Shown: positions 52,801 to 61,275, counted from the stretch's first letter. The stretch: 64,000 nt of DNA from Pedobacter sp. PLR (GCF_026239675.1 NZ_JAPIVQ010000011.1:124001-188000); one strand, 5' to 3'. Made by a program: numbers and translations. The notes: generated by a model not told the origin, from the letters alone.

Positions 52801-53520
52801 TCCTGCATTATCTCCATCGTTTCCAACTTTGTGGTAAGCAACCAAGAGGACCCTTTCGTTTTTTATTGGTGTAATATCGATTGCAGGAAGTTCTCCAGTA
52901 TAGTTGATGATCAAAACCCTAGCAGACACACGTAGATTTGCCCCAGGGAAATAAATAGGATCATTGATTACCAATGTATCCGCGCCGATTTCCACTCGAC
53001 GAAAAGTCGAATTTCCGGTTCCTTTTTTATATATATACTTATAGAATAGATTAGAAGCCTGATTGCTGAAGGTCAATTTTCGGCCATTTATCTTTAAAGT
53101 CTTACTGCTATTTGAAGAGTCTATAGTAATCTTTTGATAGGAGGATTCATCTAAAATCTTCGAAATGTTATAACGGGAAAAACCAGACCGTTTTTCAGCT
53201 CGAGTGCTTGGGAAAAAGCTAATTATGTTTAAGGTATCATTACCTTGTATCACATATAAAAGTTTTTCTAAACGATCCTTTGGAGAGAAGTGAAAGGACA
53301 GTATCTTTGTACTCTTCTGATAATCAAATAGGGAAGCATCATCGGTTTTGAACACTAAATCATTTTCTGTAGAGTCTGATTCAATATAAATTCTAAGGCT
53401 ATCTCCCGGATGAAAATAAAAATCCGAAGGGTATCGCAAGTTTAGGGTGTCGATTTTCTGGGCATGAAGCGAGGTACCGAGCATACACAAAAGTGCTGCA
53501 AAAATAAATCTTATGAACAT
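49855..53520 (-). CDS. Large exported protein of unknown function with Gly-rich and coiled-coil regions
   Basis: A 1221-residue protein with signal peptide (ALLCMLGTSLHAQ). Parts in order: N-terminal beta-rich region to about 230 (DTLVINDPIYFPGANLRV has beta-helix character), a Gly-rich region at 260-380 (GGNGQNAPHGKNG, GGKPGEPGNGGK) with two Cys, then a mainly helical region. That region has coils near 600-665 and 760-850 flanking a hydrophobic Ala/Gly/Val segment at about 668-700 (VATIAKVVPVGQPALGLAAS). The C-terminus is beta-rich (GAGIIYKSFTKNSMIQIS). No enzyme motif was recognised. The hydrophobic insert between coils recalls pore-forming proteins, but that is only a structural impression. 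Real gene: certain; role: unknown. Confidence 0.75.
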   Translation of the reverse strand: MFIRFIFAALLCMLGTSLHAQKIDTLNLRYPSDFYFHPGDSLRIYIESDSTENDLVFKTDDASLFDYQKSTKILSFHFSPKDRLEKLLYVIQGNDTLNIISFFPSTRAEKRSGFSRYNISKILDESSYQKITIDSSNSSKTLKINGRKLTFSNQASNLFYKYIYKKGTGNSTFRRVEIGADTLVINDPIYFPGANLRVSARVLIINYTGELPAIDITPIKNERVLLVAYHKVGNDGDNAGTLEVFYKNLVYNGSSTTLFAANGGNGQNAPHGKNGIDYPLLKSVASKVLIKSAMPGASGCTSIKLEAGFDNKDPRAKDLVWIDFKYNRYGKGGSGLHGTDWETTCDGHGANDNFSLVFNEANTLKAKPLQGGKPGEPGNGGKIISNHDVALFSQVNGGIAGLLDSVRYSGKISGPLIPFKFTRSIKIDRKETLSDVSGFDTLRYPDTITLQPLVTNRSVGSPGSISSSNNTDQWINLDYASLIVDYANDLFKFGHVEEAEFIFNEYANFFLATEAAHPNLAQTVISRELSKTLGDNLSKIRANLDYYGNPYGFVPGLELIANYGVYTAQIHSLTNTYASILYIEKQLKTDLGQYNSAVSNIESYLNSNLSFEADIQDIENVRLPFLEEKIDSTLSYMDKVGKRIIELENKFKKKAKQTLDRKERKEKNKQLLKTVATIAKVVPVGQPALGLAASVFEAVALKEDGVSLLGQVGSVISDYKLIKDSKNQFEKFKSKVDNVLTNSPPDLPIYKTLYNNRDTLSKYMEPFLSSTSNILKKLKLEPVTKESLAAEISKLKARNPEYNKLIDSVQKLTELNKELLDGLLSFQLRIRKLNNDIVNNSRVIDIIKGSFSSTSLLSEDKATTLAAFRKEVFDRLNYYQYLYAKAYEYFTLRQYKGYERTFFLTKGGRFDEYQNYEELIKRIAQIYSLDVEYSAQEAYELLNTDVASIGKSTRLALQLSRSDINKLNQGEPLSLNFFRQKNYNLLIKEMENSEDFLIEKIIARPVYNPTAIESVKSYAFSQSNLTISHKGTATRYKDGTQFDFHHVSTNGTPFYEWSFDRSFINNKTVERETDQSYMSLINMLISKQLGQQRKLVSFDSDFTIQKSDANPDNLPVKLDSLELNFHFVLLPRKNYKSVYLSSSADLGSIPFTLLFGDETFKGAGIIYKSFTKNSMIQISSPKYWMDKEFDYWMVNGKRVTGSHTIDYQINRKLSVITPFYR

Positions 53521-53577
53521 GGGAGCGTAATTAGCTTATACTAAGTTAATTATTTTTGCTGTAAAAAAAAAGCAGAC

Positions 53578-54064
53578 ATGAAAATGGGATGTGCTCTTGA
53601 AAATTCAAATGCTACGCTGTTTGTTGCCTCAGGCTTATTTGCAATTTACACCACCTCTTTATCCTTTACCAGCCATGCGGGGGGGATTTTTTCAAATCCC
53701 TGGAAAGTCCATCCAGGCAATGTTGATCTTTGGATAATCGGAAAGGCATTCCTTGATTTTTTTCTCTAAGCGTCTGATTAAAAACAATACTGATAAGGAA
53801 GTGCAGTGGCAGTATTTTTAGGCACTGGATCTTGAGAGTGAACCCGAACTTGTTGCTGCACTTTATGAGGATCTTTGTAACAATCCTAACTATTTCGCGC
53901 AGCTGGTTTGTTTTAAGTGGAAGCCTAATGAATGTGATTTTGAGAGGATTTGGCTACAGATGGGAAGGAAAGCGTCATGGGAAGAGGGTCAAATGCTGAT
54001 GAGGAATTGGGAAAATGGCGAATATTTCCGAGGATGGATAGTTTTGTTGCTTATTGGTATCTAA
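53578..54064 (+). pseudogene. Decayed coding region, unidentified protein
   Basis: Three disrupted parts read as one protein. Residues GNVDLWIIGKAFLDF (frame one, to 53756) continue after a one-base shift in the T7 tract (53757-53763) as SKRLIKNNTDKEVQWQYF. A TAG at 53819-53821 then interrupts, and the frame continues as LDLESEPELVAALYEDLCNN and ERIWLQMGRKASWEEGQMLM up to a stop at 54062. Helical, Leu/Glu/Trp-rich composition is normal for a real protein. I cannot name the family. A T7 tract is a plausible slippage site. Confidence 0.65.
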
Positions 54065-54157
54065 TAGAGGTGAAAAATACCTCTGCCGCTAAAACTGCAA
54101 AGGAAACGGCCAAAGAAAGATATCGCTTTAATTGGCGATGAACAGGAGAGGGCATAG

Positions 54158-54274
54158 ATGGAAAAGCATGTGTCCAGATTTCATGTACTGAGTGCTGATC
54201 CAACGATCCTAGAAGTCAGGGTGAATATGAAATTCGATGGATACGAATTTGTGTCTTTTTTTATAACTTCGTAG
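54158..54274 (+). pseudogene. Further short remnant in the decayed region
   Basis: A 38-codon frame (MEKHVSRFHVLSADPTILE) with normal protein character but too short to stand alone; it ends where the 19-bp tandem repeat begins. It is probably a piece of the same or a related broken gene. Confidence 0.35.
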
Positions 54275-54305
54275 TCTCTGCTCATATTCGTAGTCTCTGC
54301 TCATA
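54268..54305. repeat. 19-bp tandem duplication
   Basis: TTCGTAGTCTCTGCTCATA occurs twice, head to tail and without a mismatch. It lies in non-coding sequence of the decayed region. Confidence 0.95.
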
Positions 54306-54474
54306 CCTTATCTGTTGAATTCGGAGCAATTTGATCCTATATTTAATATGCCTATTGTTAATTTTTCATTCTTGTAGCCTCCGGTATTGAATTATTATCT
54401 ACGTCTTTGACAGCTGCATCTGTAGCTGTTATTCGTCTGAAAGTATAAGGGATAGAAGTTATTCTAAAAATATC

Positions 54475-54639
54475 ATGGGAATTGCGACATTAACATTTAG
54501 TAAAAAGAATGATAATGAAAAAAGTGAATATAGAGATAGAACAAAAGTTGCACCTGCAATTGACGCATCTGGAAAGATTCATACTGATGAACCAATTGAT
54601 ATAGATCCTGACTCATTTGACAAATATAAAGTGATTTAG
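54475..54639 (+). CDS. Small hypothetical protein in the decayed region
   Basis: A 54-residue frame starting MGIATLTFSKKNDNEKSE and ending DIDPDSFDKYKVI. It is soluble, acidic and has no domain I recognise. It has an ATG and a clean stop, with even protein-like composition, but no clear promoter or terminator. It could be an intact small protein or the tail of a broken gene. The 170 bp before it contain only a small hairpin (ACAGCT/AGCTGT, 54409-54429). Confidence 0.4.
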   Translation: MGIATLTFSKKNDNEKSEYRDRTKVAPAIDASGKIHTDEPIDIDPDSFDKYKVI

Positions 54640-54677
54640 CGGACTTGAAAGAAGATCTAAAACAAAGTGTTATGCTA

Positions 54678-55736
54678 TTAGATTGATTGAAGCAGTTTTA
54701 CAGGCAAACTGACCACCGCTTCAAAATGATTATCTGATCGGGTACAGTAGCTTAAGACAGCCTCTGGTCCATAAGTATACAACAGTCTCTGTCTGATGTT
54801 ATCCAGTCCGCTGTGACTGCCTGTATTATCAACACCACTATTGATCAGGTTAACGGTTTTAATCTCAAACTCAGTTGCTGTTAATTTAATGGTGATGGTG
54901 GCTGGATGATCCGTTTCAGACAGGTTTCCATGTTTGAAAATGTTTTCCGTGAGGGTGACCAACACCATAGGAATAAAATTGATCAGTTTGATTTTCGGAT
55001 CATAGTCCAAAAAAATAGCTAACCTTTCTTTTTGTTTAATCTGGACAAGTCTGATCAGGTTTTCGACCTGTTCAATTTCTTTTGATAATGGGACTTGTGC
55101 TGCTTCCTGATTACTTTCTATAGCGTAACGCATAATTTTGGTCAGCAGGATAACAGCGTGAGCCTCTTTTGGCTGAGGTTTATGGAGGTTGCTGTAAATG
55201 AAAGTGAGGGTGTTGAATAAAAAATGTGGGCTTATTTGTGCCTGGAGGTAAGCATTTTTAACTAAGGTGAGTTCCAATGCTTTTTCCTTTTCTTTCATTA
55301 ATTGTTCCAGAGCCTGTTTTTCCAAATCCTCTTTTGCTTTTCGCTCTTTGAGAAAGTTTTGCAAAAAATAGTACCCTACTGCAAAACCGATAAAATAAGT
55401 ACCCCGCCATAATCCTCCGGAAATAAATTGAAAATTAACCACAAGGTAGATGCTCACTTCCAGCAAAATAATCAGGGGGACCTCCCAAAAGTGGTGCCTG
55501 TGTTTTTTTAGAGCCAGGGGAAGGATAATTTCCGTGTTCAAATAGAATAAGGTAATGTTGACCAGGTAATGGATCAGGTAGCTGATGATGGGTACCGATA
55601 CCTCAGTGGCCAGCCATATCGCCAGGGATTCATACAACATAAACAGCGTCCATGCCAGCACATGAACTTTATAGTCTTTAAGGGATGGGATACGTTTGTT
55701 TTTTGATCGAAGAGCAACATTTGTGTGATTGAGCAT
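54678..55736 (-). CDS. LytS/YpdA-type sensor histidine kinase
   Basis: A 352-residue inner-membrane kinase. Four hydrophobic helices make up about residues 25-135. They are followed by a coil and the His_kinase domain with the phosphoacceptor in AQISPHFLFNTLTFIYSNL, and an ATP-binding part with an N-box-like region (VLVTLTENIFKHGN) and a diverged G-box (GSHSGLDNIRQRLLYTYG). It lies 12 bp downstream of the LytTR regulator gene on the same strand, so both form one two-component system. The stimulus is unknown; extracellular or envelope cues are usual for this family. Confidence 0.93.
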   Translation of the reverse strand: MLNHTNVALRSKNKRIPSLKDYKVHVLAWTLFMLYESLAIWLATEVSVPIISYLIHYLVNITLFYLNTEIILPLALKKHRHHFWEVPLIILLEVSIYLVVNFQFISGGLWRGTYFIGFAVGYYFLQNFLKERKAKEDLEKQALEQLMKEKEKALELTLVKNAYLQAQISPHFLFNTLTFIYSNLHKPQPKEAHAVILLTKIMRYAIESNQEAAQVPLSKEIEQVENLIRLVQIKQKERLAIFLDYDPKIKLINFIPMVLVTLTENIFKHGNLSETDHPATITIKLTATEFEIKTVNLINSGVDNTGSHSGLDNIRQRLLYTYGPEAVLSYCTRSDNHFEAVVSLPVKLLQSI

Positions 55737-55748
55737 CGCGTTAATTGA

Positions 55749-56483
55749 TTACAACCTTTTGGATAGCAATGTTCTTTGGGAGAGGTATTTAATGAAGTCA
55801 TTTTTATATGGGCTGCTCATCAATGCCTGGTGTTCACCAAGTTTTATGGTGTTGCCAATAATGGAGTCTACGAAGTCCCGGTTGATGATATAGGATTTAT
55901 GAACACGGAAATACCTTGGGTCACTTTTAAATACGACCTCCATTTCTTTCATGGTCATGTATATGGTATAACGCCTGTTTTGCATAAAGAGGTCTACATA
56001 ATTTATGGCTCCCTGGATATAGATAATTTCTTTTTTCTGCACCCGTGTAAGTTTCCCCCGCTCTCCGGTGTGGATGAAATAAGACTCATCATCTATGGTG
56101 GCTAAACTATTCGTCTTAGAACTGGTGATGATACTGCTGACTACTTTAATAAAATGGCTAAGTTCAATGGGTTTTAAAAAGTAATGTCTTGCTTGTACAT
56201 CAAATGCTTTTATGGCATATTTTGAATGTGCGGTAGTAAAGACAATGTTTTTAATTCTATGTTTAAGAGATTCAGCAATTTGAAGCCCTGATAGTTTAGG
56301 CATGTTAATATCCAGAAACAGCAGGTGTACATTGCGCTCTTCCAATAGCTCTGCGAGCGCTATGACTGGGTTTGTATAGCTTCTATACAAGCTAAGCCCC
56401 GGCACTTCTGCGATGTAATCCTTTAGGATGTCAATGGCAAATTGGTCGTCGTCAATAATCACACAGTTAATCTGGTTTTTCAT
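55749..56483 (-). CDS. LytTR-family response regulator
   Basis: A 244-residue regulator with an N-terminal receiver domain: acidic pair in CVIIDDDQFAIDIL, phosphoacceptor Asp in HLLFLDINMPKLSG, and conserved Lys in HYFLKPIEL. The C-terminal LytTR DNA-binding domain includes IIYIQGAINYVDLFMQNRRY and YFRVHKSYIINRDFVDSI. The start at 56483 is supported by a strong Shine-Dalgarno AAAGGAG (56488-56494 on this strand). The open frame reaches 56570, but that part lacks receiver-domain character. Partner of the downstream kinase. Confidence 0.94.
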   Translation of the reverse strand: MKNQINCVIIDDDQFAIDILKDYIAEVPGLSLYRSYTNPVIALAELLEERNVHLLFLDINMPKLSGLQIAESLKHRIKNIVFTTAHSKYAIKAFDVQARHYFLKPIELSHFIKVVSSIITSSKTNSLATIDDESYFIHTGERGKLTRVQKKEIIYIQGAINYVDLFMQNRRYTIYMTMKEMEVVFKSDPRYFRVHKSYIINRDFVDSIIGNTIKLGEHQALMSSPYKNDFIKYLSQRTLLSKRL

Positions 56484-56672
56484 ATAACTCCTTTGATTTA
56501 GTAAGATAAGAAAATTATTTCCTATAATGAAAAAAGCAATATGATGATCATCGATAGAACAACGATCCATGAATCATTTTAAACTTATTGTAGGAAGGGG
56601 CTGATATCCTTTACATAAGTGAGACTTAATTTGGTGTAAGTCAACTGGCCTTTAATGTAATAAAGTAAAATA

Positions 56673-57302
56673 ATGAACAGTTTTATCAGAAATTGTAAGG
56701 GAATAAAAAATAATGATATGATTTCTAACGCCTCATTTAATCTGCTTCTTGACTATTTGCAAAAATTTGCTGTGATCAGGCCCGCTTTGGTTCACCAGTT
56801 GCGACCCCTACTCCATGAGGTAGTTGTGCTCAAAGGAGAGGTTCTATTACCCAAAGGAATCATACATAATCTGGTGTTTTTTATTGTAAACGGGGTTTGC
56901 ATGGAAGTAACCACTCATCCTGATACCGGTAAGAAAGAAACGAGTTGGATTTGGTTTAAAGGGGATTTTATTTATGTCTCACCTGGCTTTTTTAGTCAGC
57001 AAACTGCTGGTACTAGTGCGGAAGCGCTGCAAGAAAGTGTGTTGATTTATGTGACTTATCAGGATTTTGTTACGCTTAGGTTTAATAATGAAGAGGTTGA
57101 CAGGCTGTCGGAACTAATTCGTGATCACTATTATTTTGCTTTAAAACTGCACGCGCTAGACCTTGCAGGCTTAACTAACCAGCAACGATATGATAAATTT
57201 ATCGGAAAACACCCCAAAGCCTTACTGACATTGAATCATAAACACATTACCAGTTTCCTTGGTATTCGTGATAAGGGCTTAGGCCGTTATGGTCTTCGAT
57301 AA
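56673..57302 (+). CDS. Crp/Fnr-family cNMP-binding-domain protein with diverged helix-turn-helix
   Basis: A 209-residue protein with a cyclic-nucleotide-binding-like barrel (LKGEVLLPKGIIHNLVFFIVNG, WIWFKGDFIYVSPGFFSQ). The helix-turn-helix of Crp proteins is usually followed by a wing. Here the end is HITSFLGIRDKGLGRYGLR, so the recognition helix is present but diverged and the protein stops soon after it. This type is common in Bacteroidota, and DNA binding is not certain. A later ATG at 56718 (MISNASF) is an alternative start. It is divergent from the LytTR regulator. Confidence 0.8.
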   Translation: MNSFIRNCKGIKNNDMISNASFNLLLDYLQKFAVIRPALVHQLRPLLHEVVVLKGEVLLPKGIIHNLVFFIVNGVCMEVTTHPDTGKKETSWIWFKGDFIYVSPGFFSQQTAGTSAEALQESVLIYVTYQDFVTLRFNNEEVDRLSELIRDHYYFALKLHALDLAGLTNQQRYDKFIGKHPKALLTLNHKHITSFLGIRDKGLGRYGLR

Positions 57303-57398
57303 ATATGTTTTCTGCTTTTGTGACTCATAGGGCCACATTTGTGGACTTTCTTCTTCTCCATGTTTCTGAACTTAGTGTTGTAAAACTAATTCAGCATC

Positions 57399-57836
57399 AT
57401 GAAAACTCAAATGAACATCAAGATTTTAGATTGGATTACGTATCTGTTTATTGCGTTGTTTATCTACACGGCAGCGAGCAAGCTGATGACTTTAAGCGCT
57501 TTTGAAAAAGTACTGAGCAAAGTTCCTTTAATTGGAAGTCTCAGTCATTCGATTGCCTGGGCCGTTCCGGTACTTGAGCTGGTAATCAGTGCTTTGCTCA
57601 TCATTCCTTTTACAAAAAAGCTGGGTTTGTATGCTGCACTGGGTTTAGTGTTGGTGTTTACTGCCTATCTAGGCTACATATTCTTATCCATGTCTGCTGA
57701 GGATCTACCCTGCAGCTGCGGAGGTGTGGTTTCATTGCTGAGCTGGCAGCAACATATTTGGTTCAATCTGGGTTTTGTCGGACTAGGGGTCACTGGTCTG
57801 ATCTTATATAAAAAACAAAAGAAATTACGCGCGTGA
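57399..57836 (+). CDS. MauE/DoxX-like redox-associated membrane protein
   Basis: A 145-residue inner-membrane protein with four helices (WITYLFIALFIYTAASKLM, IAWAVPVLELVISALLIIPF, LYAALGLVLVFTAYLGYIF, IWFNLGFVGLGVTGLILY) and a periplasmic Cys pair in DLPCSCGG. It matches the MauE/DoxX-like group, proteins linked to disulfide or methylamine-dehydrogenase maturation. Next to it, on the same strand, is a small exported two-Cys protein, and a thioredoxin-like protein follows convergently. This supports a redox role in the envelope. An ATG 12 bp further on is an alternative start. Confidence 0.82.
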   Translation: MKTQMNIKILDWITYLFIALFIYTAASKLMTLSAFEKVLSKVPLIGSLSHSIAWAVPVLELVISALLIIPFTKKLGLYAALGLVLVFTAYLGYIFLSMSAEDLPCSCGGVVSLLSWQQHIWFNLGFVGLGVTGLILYKKQKKLRA

Positions 57837-57905
57837 TACAGGTAAAATGCTGTACCCTGTCTAAAGAAATAAGGCAACTAAATCAACATTATAAATTTTT
57901 AAATT

Positions 57906-58265
57906 ATGAGAACTTTATGTTACAGCCTGGCAGTTGCAGCAACTGCTTTAGGCATGAGTGCATTTACAAGCATTCCCGACAAGACAGTTGGGGAAGCGAA
58001 AAGGGTAGGGGCCATTACGGCGAATTTTATCATCCAGCCGGAAGAAGACGAATTTAGACAGTTTCCTATTGGTACCCCTGATGGTCAGAATTGTCGTGGC
58101 ACTTCTGAAATGCATTGTTATTACAGTGTTAAACCAGTAGGAAAAGACAGTATCCCGGATTTACCAAGCTATACGGATGAGCAAATTGAACTTTATTTAG
58201 CAAATGAATGGATTGAACCTGGATCTACGTCAGTGGATGAAAGTCTTTACCCTGATGAAGACTAA
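57906..58265 (+). CDS. Small exported protein with two cysteines, DUF6520-like
   Basis: A 119-residue protein with a signal peptide (LAVAATALGMSAFT) and a mature part with exactly two Cys spaced 7 apart, NCRGTSEMHCYYS. The C-terminus is acidic and probably helical (YTDEQIELYLANEW). The Cys spacing and signal recall DUF6520 proteins of Bacteroidota, but the match is weak and the family itself is uncharacterised. It begins 69 bp after the MauE-like gene. A shared terminator follows. Function unknown. Confidence 0.6.
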   Translation: MRTLCYSLAVAATALGMSAFTSIPDKTVGEAKRVGAITANFIIQPEEDEFRQFPIGTPDGQNCRGTSEMHCYYSVKPVGKDSIPDLPSYTDEQIELYLANEWIEPGSTSVDESLYPDED

Positions 58266-58278
58266 AACAACGAAAGTA

Positions 58279-58317
58279 AAAAAATACAGCGGGATCAGGT
58301 ATCCCTGCTGTATTTTT
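58279..58317. terminator. Bidirectional terminator
   Basis: A 15-bp stem (58281-58295 with 58301-58316, one bulged T) and a 5-nt loop lie between A-rich and T-rich flanks of convergent genes. Confidence 0.9.
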
Positions 58318-58321
58318 GGTT

Positions 58322-59839
58322 TTATAGGTTTTTGTCTATCATATTTTTGAAATTCTCTACAGTCTCAGGTCTTCCTTGTATAGGCCTGGGCATTGCAGTT
58401 GTTATGATTTTTCCCTTCTTAGAGATTAAAAATAATGTAGGGTATCCTGATAAACTGTAGTTTTTGATAATTGGATGCTGACTGCTCTGCCCATTTGTGT
58501 ATAGATTGACCTGATCTTTATGGCTATAAGTCTCGTCGTTTACACTCTTTAACCACATTTCTTTTTTTGGATCAATGCTGATAGAAATAAATTCTACGTC
58601 TTTATTCCCCTGGTATGACCTCATAATTGGTTTTAATTCTTTAGCCAGGCTAATGCAGCCCAAGCATCCTGTAAACCAGAAATCTAATACAATTAATTTA
58701 TCTTTAAATTCGCTTAACTTCCTAAGTTTCCCGTATTGATCAAATAGTTCATATTCATAAATGGAGCCTGAATAATTATTTATAAGGTTAGCTATGGAAG
58801 TTTTAAAAATATTATTACCCATTGATTTGTGTGCAGTATCTAAATAGGATTTTCCGTTTTTATGAACTATAGCATAATAGAAAGCTAAAAGTGTTACTTT
58901 ATCTCTTATAATTCCAGCATGGTTTTTTTGAATAGAATTGTAGATTTGTTGAAAGGTATAGGGTATTTTTTTTTGACCAGAGTTATGCCTGGCAATAAAT
59001 GAGGCTTCAAATGACTCTTTATGAAATAGAAAATCACAAAATCTATAGGATTTCACCAATGCTTTTTCATCTAAATCAAGCAGATCCATGCTTTCAAACC
59101 ATTTATTATAGGTTTTAAAGCTCGTTTTTTTTCTTTTTTCATCTGTATTGAAATTGTTATTAAGTTGCCCAAGCAGTCTAGCGTAATAGTAACCCTGGCA
59201 ATCTGCCAAAATAAGGTTGTAAATTTCAGGGCTTAACTTTGGTTTATAGCGTTTAAGTATGTCTTTCTTGGCATTGAAGGCTGAATCCTGCTGCTTTTTC
59301 CATTCTCCAAACATTTCTTCGTATTTTTTTTGTGTTTCAAAGCTGATGTACTGGCTTCTATCAAATCTTGGGCTTGAATTTATGCTTTGAATACAATTGT
59401 ATTTTTCTGCTTTTTTTCCTTCAAAGGCTAATGTTTTTTTTGTTATATATAGCTTTATATGATCACCCTGTTCAAAAATATAAATAGGAGCACCATTTTC
59501 CATAAGTTTTTCTTTAGTGATTCCGTTGTCATGGTAACGTTTAATTTTTCCGTAATTTATTTTGGTTGAAATCGGGACTGTAATACGTGTTTCTTTGTTG
59601 ATGATTTTAAACGTATAAATGTCCTTCTCCAAGGTGTAGTTCGTATTTACATCGTTCTTACACATTTCAAACTGAATGTAAAAATCTTTCAGCATGGTGG
59701 AATCCTGAACGACCAGATCAATTGTCACGAAACGTTTAGGAGTGGTTTTGCTCTGGGCTTTCAGGAGAGCTGGAAATATAAGGAATAGATAAGTCGCTAA
59801 CCTAATTAGCGTTGTTCTAAAAGATGCTGAATGTCTCAT
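58322..59839 (-). CDS. TlpA-like thioredoxin-domain protein with long N-terminal region
   Basis: A 505-residue exported protein (signal peptide ending LLKAQ). The N-terminal 350 residues are helical and uncharacterised. The C-terminal thioredoxin-fold domain shows LIVLDFWFTGCLGCISLAKEL, with the redox pair CLGC, then FISISIDPKKEMWLKS and the cis-Pro loop YSLSGYPTLFLISK. This is the TlpA/ResA layout, for reducing or oxidising exported cysteines. It is the last of a co-directional run after SusC and SusD, 33 bp from SusD, which suggests a shared locus. Confidence 0.9.
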   Translation of the reverse strand: MRHSASFRTTLIRLATYLFLIFPALLKAQSKTTPKRFVTIDLVVQDSTMLKDFYIQFEMCKNDVNTNYTLEKDIYTFKIINKETRITVPISTKINYGKIKRYHDNGITKEKLMENGAPIYIFEQGDHIKLYITKKTLAFEGKKAEKYNCIQSINSSPRFDRSQYISFETQKKYEEMFGEWKKQQDSAFNAKKDILKRYKPKLSPEIYNLILADCQGYYYARLLGQLNNNFNTDEKRKKTSFKTYNKWFESMDLLDLDEKALVKSYRFCDFLFHKESFEASFIARHNSGQKKIPYTFQQIYNSIQKNHAGIIRDKVTLLAFYYAIVHKNGKSYLDTAHKSMGNNIFKTSIANLINNYSGSIYEYELFDQYGKLRKLSEFKDKLIVLDFWFTGCLGCISLAKELKPIMRSYQGNKDVEFISISIDPKKEMWLKSVNDETYSHKDQVNLYTNGQSSQHPIIKNYSLSGYPTLFLISKKGKIITTAMPRPIQGRPETVENFKNMIDKNL

Positions 59840-59872
59840 AATTTTGGTTGTAAAATATAGTTGGTTTTTATA

Positions 59873-61255
59873 TTATCGTTGATTTTGTTCTATTCCACCA
59901 AGAATAACCTCATCGTCCGGAATAGGGAATATCCATCGGGGATCATTGGGAGGAAGGGTGTAAAGGGTTCCCATAAACTTGCGGCTAATGGTGATTTGGG
60001 CTCCTTCTTTATTGAACCGCTTTAAATCATGCCATCGTTGTCCTCTAAATACAAGTTCCTTTCTTCTCTCCAATAATATGATTGTCAGAGCCTCTGCAGC
60101 TGAGTTTGCAGTTAAAGGACTGTACACAAACTTATTTGAATAGCGGGTAATTAATAATTGATTAAGCTTGTCCATTGCCAGCGTTATTTTTCCACTTCTG
60201 GCCAGACATTCTGCTTTTATGAGGTAGATTTCATCGGTGGCAAGCCCGGTAAATGGGTAACTTCCTGAACCGGCATATCCAGACTTTCTAGTATAATAAC
60301 CATCTGCAGGACTAAGTCTGAAATATATGGGCTTACGCAGGTCATTAGTATGGTAAGACTGAATAAGGGAATTGACCACTCTGGATGGAGAAAGGGAATA
60401 AGTGGCAGTTAACTCATATCCTGCTACTGTATTCGTGTTGTAAATGAGTTCATCATTTGTAATGGTAAAAGGTCTGGTCGCTGTTAAATTTAGGGTATTG
60501 TAATCAATCAGTTTGTCGTATAGATTTAAGGATTTATCTGCATAAATTTCAGCCTGAGCATAGTTTCTCATCTCCAGATAAATACGAGCTAGCATTGCAT
60601 ATACCGCTATTTTAGAGGGTCTGTTTAAATTGGCGGAAGGTCTTGTAGCGGGAAGCAGGTTTTCTGCAATGGTCAGGTCGCTAATAATCTGGTCGAAAGT
60701 TTTCTGTAAGCTGGCGCGTTTCTCAATTTTATCAATACCTGATTTCAGGCGGATAGGGATCCCAAGGTCAGCAGAAGCAGTGTTGGCATCGTATGATTTA
60801 CAGAAATTGCGGGTCAGATCGTACATGAAATAGGCCCGCCTGAATAAAGCCCATCCTTTCAGATATTGCCCCCTTTCAGTAACAGCGCTGTCGGATTTGG
60901 CTAAACCGTCTAATACAGCATTTGAATAGAATATGTTTTTGAAAGGCGTATTCCAATCCAGGATTCCTGATACTCCTCCATAAATATCCTTAGCCCATAT
61001 ATACGAATTTTGTTCTGTAATTGATTCATTAGCAAGGCTCTCCTCGTTGGCTAGTAAGTAATCGTCATCTGCTAATTGCGCCAGGGCACAGGTGCTTTGA
61101 ATACCCGTATTATCAAGTAAATATTGAAAATCTGAAAGTGTGCTGGGTGTGATGATAGCTGTTGTTGGCTTCATTTCCAGAAATTCTGATTTACTGCAGC
61201 TACTTAAAAGAAAAAGTAACACGGGTAGGCAGATCCATTTTGTATATTTTTTCAT
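59873..61255 (-). CDS. SusD/RagB-family outer-membrane lipoprotein
   Basis: A 460-residue lipoprotein with a lipobox Cys in LLFLLSSCSKSEFLEM. SusD features: WALFRRAYFMYDLTRNFCKSY, the C-terminal EIYLIKAECLARSGKITLAMDKLN, and IILLERRKELVFRGQRWHDLKRFNKEG. It is shorter than the first SusD in the window. It follows its SusC by 20 bp on the same strand, so they form a transporter pair. The substrate is unknown. TlpA-like gene 33 bp downstream. Confidence 0.94.
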   Translation of the reverse strand: MKKYTKWICLPVLLFLLSSCSKSEFLEMKPTTAIITPSTLSDFQYLLDNTGIQSTCALAQLADDDYLLANEESLANESITEQNSYIWAKDIYGGVSGILDWNTPFKNIFYSNAVLDGLAKSDSAVTERGQYLKGWALFRRAYFMYDLTRNFCKSYDANTASADLGIPIRLKSGIDKIEKRASLQKTFDQIISDLTIAENLLPATRPSANLNRPSKIAVYAMLARIYLEMRNYAQAEIYADKSLNLYDKLIDYNTLNLTATRPFTITNDELIYNTNTVAGYELTATYSLSPSRVVNSLIQSYHTNDLRKPIYFRLSPADGYYTRKSGYAGSGSYPFTGLATDEIYLIKAECLARSGKITLAMDKLNQLLITRYSNKFVYSPLTANSAAEALTIILLERRKELVFRGQRWHDLKRFNKEGAQITISRKFMGTLYTLPPNDPRWIFPIPDDEVILGGIEQNQR

Positions 61256-61275
61256 GATGATTTTAATTTGTTGAA

